DNA from: Chaetoceros tenuissimus | Lineage: Eukaryota > Bacillariophyta > Thalassiosirophyceae > Chaetocerotales > Chaetocerotaceae | Direction of reading: 5' to 3' | Length of the DNA: 64,000 nt | NCBI GenBank assembly: GCA_021927905.1 | Contig: BLLK01000022.1 | Location: forward strand, 124,001 to 188,000 | Shown: positions 30,576 through 40,675 of the stretch, in pieces | How the letters are laid out: the number at the start of each line of letters is the position of its first letter | Numbering within the stretch: position 1 is the stretch's first letter | Program-made: the position numbers and the translations under genes | Notes under the pieces: generated by a model | The model's input: only the letters and a program-made list of their open reading frames with translations | What the model was told of the DNA's origin: nothing | Database searches by the model: none

Positions 30576-31748
30576 ATGATAGCCATACGAGCAATTTTCT
30601 TTTACATAAATATTCTTCTACTTCAACATTTATATCTTCCTGTAGAAGCATCGGAGGGGAGTGATGCATACATAGAATGGAACGTCACCACCTTGGAGGA
30701 TTCATGTTATGCTGACATTGACTATACTAGCATCTGTGATCCAGATTACATATTGCAAAACGAACAAATAAACGACGATAGATATGATAGATATAGTATC
30801 ACTGATGCAATGGATCAAATTAGTTCCCAGTACTTTTTCCAGTGTAAAAATGGCGATGGGACCAGAGTCACTGCCCCCGTTCAGATGCGTGTCATGATTG
30901 TAAATACTATACAGCAAGGATCATACAAGGAAAACAATTGGCGAGAACGAGAATTGGAATATGTCAGACCACTATTTGAATATTGGTTTGAAGGAACAAA
31001 TTCATGCGAAGTTGATACTGGTGGAATTATTCTGTCTATTTTTCTCCAAGATAAAAAGATTTCATTGAGTTACTCTCGAAAGCTGAAGAAGTTATTGACA
31101 AGGAATAGAATTTATCACATGAATAAGAAAATGATTCCTTATCTGAGAAAAGAACTATATTCAGAAGCCATCATTGCAGGTGTTGGGGTGATTGACAAGT
31201 TTTTGGGAGAAGGTGAAGATACAGGATGGTTCTGGGTGTACCTCGATTGGTTATCTGATTTTCTGATTTACATCATCATTTTCTTTCTGGGTGTGATTAA
31301 AATTGCCCTGGAAGCATTCTATAAGTCTGCACAAAGTGAAGCTGAAGCTATCCCTGAAACCAAAGTTGAGGCAATAGATAAAGAAGATCCTAAAAGTGAT
31401 TATGTGGAAGAAGAGTACATGAATAGCATCGTTGCGTATCCATCCACTTCTTTCGAGAGTTTGAATTTAGGATACAATCCTAAATACAGCGGAGTATTTT
31501 CAGTTCTAGAGTATGTCGGTCTTTTCTTTTTATTGACCTTGGTGGTGATTCTCATTGTCTCGCCAGATTACGACTTGGTAAGTGCAAACACACGTTCGAT
31601 GAACATTTTTATATGAACTATGTTCTCAACTTCCATTCAGCATCGATACATTTTTTCGAAATACGAAACAGATTCAGGTGAAATTATTCGAGCCTTTACC
31701 TATGACGGTGGAGAGATAGGTCGAAAGTCAAGAACAGGGTACTGGTAG
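30576..31748 (+). CDS. TPM-domain (TLP18.3/Psb32/MOLO-1-like) membrane protein
   Basis: Exons 30576-31577 and 31641-31748 with a 63-nt phase-0 intron; 369 residues. A signal peptide (AIFFYINILLLQHLYLP, 6-22) is followed by a TPM-like domain: DPDYILQNEQINDDRYDRYSITDAM at the start, VQMRVMIVNTI, a GIILSIFLQDKKISLSYSR strand pair, and a helix with MIPYLRKELYSEAIIAGVGVI. Two membrane spans follow (FLIYIIIFFLGVIKI near 228-243 and VGLFFLLTLVVILIVS near 315-330). TPM proteins include thylakoid TLP18.3 (photosystem II repair) and the receptor modulator MOLO-1. The membrane topology here fits MOLO-1-like proteins better than lumenal TLP18.3. The C-terminal tail (HRYIFSKYETDSGE...) comes from the second exon. 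Confidence 0.7.
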
Positions 31749-32247
31749 TCTTATCTTGGTGTTTTAGTCATGATTTTTACGTCGTAGGAACTTTTTATTA
31801 TAAAATAGAAAATAGAGAAATTTTTCACTGAAATGACATTCTTGAAGTTTTGGACTCGTAGCGGACGGCTATATGCAGGAAATACTTTGAATTGTTATTT
31901 ATTCATTTTTCAAGTAAAATGACTTACTCAAGGCAGGAACATTTAGGCAGGGTCATTGGATTTGAAATGACCTTTTTAAAAAACGACAGAGCTAAATTTA
32001 CAAAAAATAGCCATCATCAAGGGGAAGTCCCTTTTGTTAGTCTTGTAAAAGGATTCTTTCTTTGCAGTTTCATCTTGAGAGCTCAACGTTGAAATGACCT
32101 GTTACAGCCTGTTACCATTGTGTTATGAACTGAAGGGGATCAGCACTTTTCAAGTGACCTTCTCTCAAAGGAATTGGATATTGAAACAAACATAAGCTAT
32201 TGTTCTATTACTCTCCACTCATATTCCCACTACTTACTACATCCGCC
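31749..32247. other. Intergenic spacer
   Basis: About 500 bp between the TPM gene and the TPR gene. TGAAATGAC recurs several times (31829, 31965, 32091), which could be chance in AT-rich DNA. No gene seen. Confidence 0.5.
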
Positions 32248-34548
32248 ATGGAGCCAATCAATCGCCCGGCTGGTAAAAGCCGAAGGCTCATTACTCCTGA
32301 GAATAGTTTTTCTAAAAGCAAGGGTTCGGAACTAGACCTGGAATATGCCACTTCAGGAAGCAATCCTGGTAATCGATCTCGTGAAAAATGTTCGATGCAT
32401 TCAATACAGAGCCCACAATCTGTAACCACTATAGTGGATGACATGGAGAAATGTGGTATTACATCTAGTGAAAATTCCAACTTAGTCAAGTCATCAGCTA
32501 GGATAGATAGGAATCTCCTCATAGCTTCAAGATATGTCAACGAAGCATGTGATTTATTTGAGGCAAAGGCTCTTGATCGATGTTTAACCATACTTCGCCG
32601 GGCTCAAAAAGTAATTGATGGTTCTGTTAATCATGTTGACGATCTTTTAATTGATTCTAATTCGATCGGAACTAGCAAACATACCGATGCCAGTAAATTT
32701 GAGAACACTTACATTTATCAAAGAGCAGAGTTTGATGAAGGGATGAATACCTACTGCACTCCTCTAACTTGTTCTATTAAAGATGAACAAGTAATACGGT
32801 CTACGATACTGTTTAATATTGGACAAGTATACTTTCATCAAGAAGCCTGGGAGAATGCGATAGGAAGCTTTGATGCGATTGACCCCCGTGATTTATTAGA
32901 CAATGAAAATATGACCGACATTTATATTGCTGCATTACAAAGTTGTGGACAAGTATACTATCGTTTTGGAAAATTTAAAGATGCAATATACAAGTACAGA
33001 AAGGCTTTGAAAGTCGCAACAAATTGCTTTGGTAAAGATGGGAACATTTCGATCGCATCAGCCATGAATAGTTTAGGCGTGTTATATTACCATCTATCTT
33101 CTTCTAATTCGGGAAAGAAAAAGGCAGAATATCTTTCTGAAAAATATCTAAAGATTTCAAAGGAATGCACATCCCGATCGCTCTCTTTACGATTTTCTCT
33201 ACAGCGACAAGATCATAAAGACATCGGAACAGCCTATAATAATATGGGAAGGTTGCATGTTATGGAGGGGTCCTTTGAGAAAGCTCTAGAATGTTACGAG
33301 AAAGCATTAATAATTCGTGCAAAAGAGCTAGGTAAACATAGTCTCGACTATGCAGCAACAGCTTTTAACGCTGGTCAAAGCTATCATCATGTCAAAGAAT
33401 TATCAAAAGCTATGAAATATTACAAGGAATTTCTAGAGGTTGCACAGAAGCACTTCACCAAAAACCATAGAGATGTTGCTGTCGTACTGAGTGGTATTGC
33501 GGAGATCCATCAAGATCGAGGCGAATTGGATGAGGCTTTGAAATTGTACAAAGAAAGTTTAGAAGTGGGTAAGAAAGCACTAGGAGATAGCCACCCTGAG
33601 ATTGCAATGATCCTCAATCGCCTCGGGAATTATTATTATGTTATCAAAGATTTTGATGCAGCATATGACGCTTACAAACAAGGGCTTGCAATTGAATGTC
33701 AAGTTTTTGATGATAGCAATAGCCTTGTGTCACTGTGTAATCTTGGTGAAATACATAGACAAAGAAAGAATTGGGATGCAGCTATCAAAACATTCAGACA
33801 AGTTTTAAGAATTCAGCGAAAAATGGCAGGGAAAAAAGCTGGAAGTGCTGAAATGGCTAACACATTGCAAATCATTGGAATGACCTATGACAAAAAAGGG
33901 GAGACTCAGAAATCACTGAAATATCTTCAAGAGGCATTAGTCATGAAGAGAAACTTTCTCGGTGACGAACATATCGATATAACACCGACATTGACTGCTA
34001 TCGCGACAATCTTAGCCAGAAGCAATAAGCTGAAACTTGCAATGAATCTATTCAAAGATGCATATCAAATTAGGAAGAAGAAACTTGGGTATTTACATCG
34101 AGATGTTGCTTTTACCCTATACCACATCGCTCTGATCCATCAAAAAACAGGTTCGCTGACCGAAGCAATTTCATGTCTGACAGAAGTTCTGTCCATTGAG
34201 CAAAGGGTTCTGGGTAAATTTCATAAAGATGTTGCCATCACACTCTTCAAATTAGGAGACACTTTCAAAAAGCACAATGACCTTGATAGGGCCTTGTTTT
34301 ACTTTAAAGAAGCATTAGATGTGGAACGGAAAGTGATGATGACTGTAGAACCTTTGACAATAGCACGTACACTTCAAGAAATCGGGAACATACATCTTTG
34401 CCGAGGAAACACCACAGCAATGATGGATGCATTTGTGGAGGCGGCTAGAATTTATCAAGAATCTTCTGTAAGCCCTTATGATTTGATAGTTGCAAAGCAT
34501 CTTTATGCACTTGATCTTTCTTGTCCACGGGGAGCTCCCGCGGCTTAA
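32248..34548 (+). CDS. Tetratricopeptide-repeat protein (kinesin-light-chain-type TPRs)
   Basis: 766 residues from the ATG at 32248 (MEPINRPAGK), one exon. A polar N-terminus of about 110 residues precedes an array of about 12 TPRs, mostly of the 42-residue kinesin-light-chain kind (for example YNNMGRLHVMEGSFEKALECYEKALII). The linker pattern G..H.D.A.TL..IA recurs: LGDSHPEIAMILNRLGNYY, LGDEHIDITPTLTAIA, LGYLHRDVAFTLYHIA, LGKFHKDVAITLFKLG. Such arrays are peptide-binding scaffolds; diatoms have many, and the partner is unknown. No kinase, helicase or membrane domain is fused to it. The small gene at 55982 encodes a related, much shorter array. Confidence 0.85.
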   Translation: MEPINRPAGKSRRLITPENSFSKSKGSELDLEYATSGSNPGNRSREKCSMHSIQSPQSVTTIVDDMEKCGITSSENSNLVKSSARIDRNLLIASRYVNEACDLFEAKALDRCLTILRRAQKVIDGSVNHVDDLLIDSNSIGTSKHTDASKFENTYIYQRAEFDEGMNTYCTPLTCSIKDEQVIRSTILFNIGQVYFHQEAWENAIGSFDAIDPRDLLDNENMTDIYIAALQSCGQVYYRFGKFKDAIYKYRKALKVATNCFGKDGNISIASAMNSLGVLYYHLSSSNSGKKKAEYLSEKYLKISKECTSRSLSLRFSLQRQDHKDIGTAYNNMGRLHVMEGSFEKALECYEKALIIRAKELGKHSLDYAATAFNAGQSYHHVKELSKAMKYYKEFLEVAQKHFTKNHRDVAVVLSGIAEIHQDRGELDEALKLYKESLEVGKKALGDSHPEIAMILNRLGNYYYVIKDFDAAYDAYKQGLAIECQVFDDSNSLVSLCNLGEIHRQRKNWDAAIKTFRQVLRIQRKMAGKKAGSAEMANTLQIIGMTYDKKGETQKSLKYLQEALVMKRNFLGDEHIDITPTLTAIATILARSNKLKLAMNLFKDAYQIRKKKLGYLHRDVAFTLYHIALIHQKTGSLTEAISCLTEVLSIEQRVLGKFHKDVAITLFKLGDTFKKHNDLDRALFYFKEALDVERKVMMTVEPLTIARTLQEIGNIHLCRGNTTAMMDAFVEAARIYQESSVSPYDLIVAKHLYALDLSCPRGAPAA

Positions 34549-34913
34549 TTGTTTGAATGGGCTAAATTTAAAAGTGCGCAACGTGATAAGCAAAGTTTGA
34601 ATGAATGTTAATCATAAAATTAACAATACTTTACCAAATTGGAACTTTTGCTCGTACGTACTTAGGTTGGTACTATCGCATCCAAATATCACTCACATTT
34701 TTGTCGAAACGACGCACCTCTTCCCTAAACAATCTATTCCCTTTGTGTTTATTTGTCAAAACAAACGAGAGACGAGATAGGCACAACAACTAGACAGTGA
34801 CTATCACTTCTGATTTGAATTTCTACACATGAAAGGAAACATTTTGCTTTTCCTGTAGATTTCACGTAAATCTCATCGTTATCAAAGAACAACCCTCATT
34901 TTTCTAAAGAATC
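34549..34913. other. Intergenic spacer
   Basis: 3' flank of the TPR gene and promoter of the WW-domain gene. AT-rich, no gene seen. Confidence 0.5.
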
Positions 34914-37150
34914 ATGTTTCAAAGGTTCAGAAAGAAGAATCATGATGGACCAGTTTGGAATCCTGATTTGAATTTACCAGCCGGGTGGTCAAAATTTACA
35001 GATCAAAGCGGCGGAGAGTTTTATAGAAACAATACAACTCAAGAGGTTCAATATGAGAGACCGACAAGTGATGTACATCCTGCAAATCAGCAGGATAATA
35101 CTCCTCAGCTGGCAAACGTGACAAATCATTCAAATTCATCAATCTCACAGATAACTCAAGATTTCAGTAGTGGATGGGCACCTTGCATTGATCCTGCTTC
35201 TGGACGCACTTATTATACAGAAATTGCAACTGGTAGGACTGCTTGGGAGATCCCAGTCAATGAAAATGAAGTAAATCAAACTTCAATGGAGATGAATAAT
35301 TCAAATACAAGAACTACTGCGCAGACAATGGCTCATGCTGCATATGGAAAAGTTTCCCATCAACAGCAGCAACATCAATATCAGCAACAACTACAGCAGC
35401 AGCATCAATATCAGCAGCCACAGCAAGTCTCGTCTAACCGTGCGATGCTTGATGGTAATTCGACTCAAGGTAGTAGTTTTTCAAAGTTGCCTTCGCCATT
35501 TACCTCTCCAGTTGCTTCAGATGTCAATAATGTATCAAATAACATTTCCCCTATTCCCATTCCACAATCTGAAATGAATTCATATTCACAAAGAAATGGT
35601 GAAAACTCGAAGAATTATGAAGACTCAATGGATCTTAAAAGTGATAATGCAGCATCTTGGGGAATGTCAACCCAAACTCTTGATATGCAAACTCCAATGG
35701 GTGCACAAACTGAGAAATCTTCTCCTTTTCAGAATGAAGTCAATTACGAAGAGATTGTGGATCTCAACAGTGGAAGGACATACTATAGAAATCTCGCCAC
35801 TGGAGAAACTTCGTGGGAGAAACCAACCTTGCCGCCGGAAGCAGGAGGAGAAACTCAAAATAAAAGTTCTTCACCAGTACAATCCAATCAAACATCACCA
35901 GAAGTACAAAAAGAGAATGATTCGTTTGATGAAAGTGAGTATCAGGAATATATTGATCAAGCAAGTGGTCGGCCATATTACCGTAATACAATCACAGGTG
36001 AGGTTTCTTGGGAGAAAAAAAAGAATGGTATGCATTTGCAATCTCAGGAACAGGTGAAAACAAAAAGACGCAACTCGCAGCTCCCTCCTGGTTGGAATGC
36101 GATAGTAGATGAAATGAGTGGAAGGACTTACTACACAAATCCACATGAAGGGAAGATTTCGTGGCAAAGACCATCAAATACAATTCAAGAGGCAGATTCT
36201 AATGTCGATGACTACCAGGATAATCCTTCAAACCAAGAAAATGAAGGAATTGCTGAAGATGAAGAATATTACCATGATGGAACACAATGGATTCGGAAAT
36301 CAAACGGGCAAGCTCAAGACAACACAGAAACTTATAGAACAGAATTGTCAAGTGATGCTCAAAGCCATTCCTACTTTATGCTTTGCTGCGACATGAGGTA
36401 AGCCAGTGACAATGGTTCTTTTCTACTTCAATGCTGTATAAAGGAAAGCTAACATGTTGTTACTCTCTCATGGAAATAGAAAAGCAGTCATTCTCACAAA
36501 CTTTGTAGCACTCATCTTATACATATTATTCATTGTCATTATTTTCGTTGGGGTCGACTTTCTTGGAACTGGACTCGACAACGTTGTAAAGGTTTTATTC
36601 AGAGAGTAAGTACTTCGCTATGTGATTGCTTACCTGTAAATAGTATTTCCATCTAGGAGTATCTCACAATAAATTTCACAGAATTACTTCAGAGGACATA
36701 AAGTCCTGGCTTGGCATAGCATCCAGTCGGCCATATGAATTGATGTATGCAGGGTTCAGTATACTGTTCTGTCTTTTGGGTTTATTTGGGGGGTATAAAT
36801 TCAACGTTGTCATGTGGAATGTTAACATGTATCTTGCATCTGCTCCATTTCTATTTTTCACGGCGAATATTTCTGGATTACTCTACTTTTTCTTCGCAAT
36901 GTTTCCAAAAGAGATAATCATATTGAGCATTGGCTGCGTTGCCAATGTTGTCTACCTATATCCACACATTGTATTTTTCTTTGAAGTGAAAAAGGGAATT
37001 ATGAATAGCGGTATGTTTTACACAAAAAATGACGTGAGTCATTGGTGTTGTTGTACTAAAGGTAGTAAAACTCTTGATCCCTCCAATGAAACCTCGGGTA
37101 ACGAAGGTGAAATGAAAGCATATCAATATGATGAGGAAGTCGTATCATAG
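34914..37150 (+). CDS. Five-WW-domain protein with a polytopic membrane C-terminus
   Basis: Exons 34914-36397, 36480-36605 and 36682-37150; introns of 82 and 76 nt, both in phase 2; 692 residues. WW domains lie at about 20-50, 83-113, 276-307, 340-372 and 388-420 (for example LPPGWNAIVDEMSGRTYYTN...ISWQRP). The first has Y in place of the second Trp, and the third and fourth lack the first Trp, so their affinity for proline motifs may be weak. Gln/His-rich and Asn/Ser-rich linkers separate them. From about 500 on come four hydrophobic segments (VALILYILFIVIIFVGV, then FSILFCLLGLFGG, APFLFFTANISGLLYFFFAMF and IIILSIGCVANVVYLY) and a CCC cluster in the tail. WW domains on the cytosolic side of a membrane protein suggest a docking platform for PPxY proteins. 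I do not recognise the membrane domain. Confidence 0.8.
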
Positions 37151-37607
37151 TAAAAGATAAGAAATTCTATGATCCAAGCGAAAAGAAACGTTAGACGTAC
37201 CTCGTATTCAGATTACAAGTCTATCATACCTTCTTACGTACTTATATACGTATTGGTGATGCAAATAAGAAACAGAATAGAAGTTACTTAAGGGACGCCC
37301 AATGCAAACAAGACTTATTATCTCCGTCACAAGACAAAGATGTGACAGTGACCTAGTCATCTTCATCGTAAGATCAATGTCAACAAATACAGACGATGCC
37401 ACATGCAACAGTGAAACGTGACCAATAGAACAGCAAATGTGACCAATGCAACACATTTTCGAGTGTCACAACGGCTGCCTGCCCTCTCACGACTGAGTAT
37501 CCTCCAATGTTTTCATGAAATAGGTGCTCGCTCACCTCATTGCTCATATTTACTTGCTCAACCCATTGCTCTCTTGATTTATTCATTGGATTGATAAACT
37601 ATAAATT
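37151..37607. other. Intergenic spacer
   Basis: 3' flank of the WW gene and promoter of the DUF202 gene. No gene seen; short minus-strand frames here have no features. Confidence 0.5.
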
Positions 37608-38564
37608 ATGAAACTCTCTAGTAAGCTCAAGAAACTTTGCATTTCAAAGCACAATAAGGGTACCAAATATGATGACTATCTCTTGTCAAATGTGGCTGAT
37701 GAAAAGGAACACATTATAGTATCATGCAACTTTGGAAATCACAATGGTGAAATAAATGTAATAGATGGAACAGATCAAGATGAAGATGAATTAAACGAAA
37801 GCATAGACCTTTCACTTCCGTCGACTTTATTACGGATGCCCTCTTTGCAATGGAGCAGTGTGAACCTTGGGAAGTTTTCAACTAATGAAACTGATGATGG
37901 ACATATTGAAACATCTTTTAGAGAAAGGCGCTTCGTTGATCGCGAAAGAAGCCAACCAGTAGATGTGGATGATCATATGGAGTCTTTAGAAGAAGGAAAT
38001 AGAAGTGACAGTATGATGTCTATGCTCAAAGTTAGCTCTTCTTTAAGTAATCTCACAAAAAGGAATACAAGGCATGATCTTTCTGCAAAGAAAAATTCAA
38101 ATTCAAACGGCACATTAAAAACATCATCCCAAAATTCTTACAATTCTTCATCCTCTAATGGGTCTTCATCTATCTTGAGAGAATTGGAGATCAACTCTCC
38201 TGATAATTTGAATCTTGTTTTAGGAATGGAACGGACCCTATTTGCAGCACTCAACAATTCTTGGCTGCTTGCACTTGGAGGGATCGGTTTGATGTCAGTT
38301 GGTTCTGGGGATGTAAGAGCTACAAGAGCAGGTATATGTATCCTAAGTGGTGGTATTGTCAGTGCCTTAGTTGCCATAATGATGCATTTTGTAAGGTTAC
38401 GTCAAATTCAAAACAATCGTCCATCTCGCTATAGCCACACAATTATTTGGAGTTCGATCATTGCTTTACTAACTATCATTACACTTGCATTAGAAATGTA
38501 CTTTGGAATACTCTACCCTTACTTGGATAGAACAAAGGCTGTAACGATTACTAGTGGAAATTGA
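37608..38564 (+). CDS. DUF202-domain membrane protein
   Basis: 318 residues, one exon. A disordered, acidic and Ser/Asn-rich N-terminus of about 200 residues leads into a DUF202 domain at about 208-310. It opens with MERTLFAALNNSWLLALGGIGLMSVG, the degenerate form of the family start xxERTxLAWxRT, and has three membrane helices (LLALGGIGLMSVG, GICILSGGIVSALVAIMM, IIWSSIIALLTIITLALEMYFG). DUF202 forms the membrane part of VTC polyphosphate polymerase subunits and some small vacuolar proteins. Without SPX or VTC catalytic domains here, a link to polyphosphate is only a guess. The Arg of the usual RT motif is not clearly conserved. Confidence 0.72.
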   Translation: MKLSSKLKKLCISKHNKGTKYDDYLLSNVADEKEHIIVSCNFGNHNGEINVIDGTDQDEDELNESIDLSLPSTLLRMPSLQWSSVNLGKFSTNETDDGHIETSFRERRFVDRERSQPVDVDDHMESLEEGNRSDSMMSMLKVSSSLSNLTKRNTRHDLSAKKNSNSNGTLKTSSQNSYNSSSSNGSSSILRELEINSPDNLNLVLGMERTLFAALNNSWLLALGGIGLMSVGSGDVRATRAGICILSGGIVSALVAIMMHFVRLRQIQNNRPSRYSHTIIWSSIIALLTIITLALEMYFGILYPYLDRTKAVTITSGN

Positions 38565-39098
38565 TCCGATTCCGCGCAACATGAACGTTCGTACTCGTAG
38601 GCCGATATGATCCCTACATACGTGCTTACCATAATTCAGATGCAGTGTTTCTTTCTCTTGGTCCACAGTGCAATTACAACATAACCATGTACATTTTCAT
38701 TTGTTCAAATTCAAAGTAGATGTCTTTTAACTATAAATCCACACAGTACAACAATTGAAATTCTTTTTGTTTTTAGTTGAGTTTTGTTGTTTTTCGTTGT
38801 TTCATGCTTTTGTGACGGTTTAAAGTTCTAAGACTTTTATTTTGACCCAATTTGGCTATTATGGTACAATATATGAGTTAGATGCGTGATTCCCCCTTCA
38901 TAATCGCTATTTCGCTATTTTTATAGGAGTAGACATTAAAAATTTAGATACAGTCGATACAGTCGCCGATTTTCAACATCTCATGCTTTCACACTTTCAT
39001 TTTTGTCAAGTCATCACAACACAAACACTATCCCGAAAGTCTCTTCGGTCTTCATTTTGAATACATAATCATAATTCTTACATACTGCTTTTCTGAAG
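38565..39098. other. Intergenic spacer
   Basis: About 530 bp, AT-rich, containing the promoter of the Pro-Ser-rich gene. No gene seen. Confidence 0.5.
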
Positions 39099-40408
39099 AT
39101 GAAGATTGTTCTCAGTCAAACCATTTTGGTACTTCTTTGGCAAACCAGAACTAATAATGTGAAAGCAGGTGAGTAATAAAGTACAACTGATTTTTCCTTT
39201 TCATATTTATTCTAATATTTATATTGGAAACTCATTCGTCACATTAAACTGTTGTATTCTGTAAGATACTACTTTGTCACCATCTCCATCAAGCCAGCCA
39301 TCTTTGCTTCCTTCAAGCCAGCCATCCTTTGTACCTTCTGGTAAGTCAAGTATCATGATGTGAAAGTAATATCATATTAAAGTTGTAGAAATGTATACAC
39401 TCATATATTTTTGCTTTGTAAGATGTACCTAGCGATATCCCATCAGACGTACCTTCTTCAACACCTTCATCAGAGCCTTCGATGCTTCCGTCAAGCATGC
39501 CTTCATTACTTCCGAGTAATTTACCTTCATGCGTACCCAGTACCTCACCGAGTTCTATTCCATCTCTCTTTCCATCATTCTCACCATCTAGTAGTCCAAG
39601 TGGTGAGTAAATGATGGGTGTTTCTTGTTAAAATTCCTTCAATACATTTCACTAACTCCAATATCTCTTATGTTCCAACTCAAAAATAGACACACCTTCA
39701 GACGTACCAAGCGATGTTCCAAGTGAATCCTTGCAACCATCTGTAGGACCATCCGGCAGCCCATCTGAAGTTCCTTCATCTCATCCTTCTTTATCAGTTG
39801 AAACGTCTGTAGTTCCATCTATACTGCCAAGTCTTTCAAGCTTACCTTCGTCTGTTCCAAGTGTTTCAGTTTCCCCCTCCATCTCAAATGCACCAACTAA
39901 AAGTTCCAAAGCTGCTAAATCAAATGAAAGAAACTTGCACCAGCGAATGGTTAAATCATCAAAGTCAGACGGGTGTGCAACTAGTCGCAAGACAAAGTCT
40001 ATGAAAACACCAAAATCTACAAAGGCACCAAAATCTACGAAGGCGCCAAAGGTTTCTGATGATTCACAGAATTTATTATCTAATGTTAGAAGTGGACTGA
40101 GCACTGGGGAGACTGTCGGAGTTGTTAGCGGTGCAATTGCAGCTATGGCTATTGCAGTTGTTGCGTCGATATTATTCCTTCGGTCAAAAAGAAGAAATGC
40201 ATCTGAAATAGTAGGTGAATACAAAGTAAAGAGAAAGTATCCAATTGAGAACACAAATGTAAAAAATGAACTTCACGGTCTATGTGAGTCTGGATCCTAC
40301 GTAGATACAGAAAAGGACAAATATTATATTGAAAATGTAGATAGCAATATTGATAAGGAACCTCGTACTTGTTGTGGAATTAATTTGGACGTATGGAAAA
40401 GAAACTAG
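39099..40408 (+). CDS. Secreted Pro-Ser-repeat surface protein with a K/S-rich segment and C-terminal membrane span
   Basis: Exons 39099-39168, 39266-39340, 39423-39602 and 39690-40408; introns of 97, 82 and 87 nt; 347 residues. All three introns are phase 1, so the middle exons (75 and 180 nt) can be skipped or duplicated without a frame change. Each begins by completing an Asp codon. A signal peptide (VLSQTILVLLWQ) is followed by more than 25 copies of PSxxPS (PSDVPS, PSSMPS and similar), a K/S segment (KTKSMKTPKSTKAPKSTKAPK), then a membrane span (TVGVVSGAIAAMAIAVVASILFL) and a cytosolic tail of about 70 residues with a late CC. PS-rich type I proteins of this sort occur at diatom surfaces. 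A wall-linked or adhesive role is inferred. Confidence 0.8.
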
Positions 40409-40675
40409 GAAAAGATCTACAAGAAAAGAAACAACGATCCACCCATATGGAAAATTGAGTAGCCTAATAAAAGAAGAGAAGAGAAGAATTTTTAAAAGCT
40501 AGCTGAAAATTCTACAATTTGAAAGAAATCAGATTCTTAATTAGATAGTCCTAACCCTATTGTTCATAGGCTGACATCCACTAATCTCAAGTTCTTCTCA
40601 TGACATGAGTGCTTTTGAATTATACGTAAGGAAGTCAAAAGCTTGATACAGAGTACAACCTCACTTTCTCCTTCC

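Noticed and set aside
31829-32100. Repeated TGAAATGAC in the TPM/TPR spacer, as a possible regulatory motif
   Set aside because: Short, irregularly spaced and AT-rich; not distinguishable from chance.
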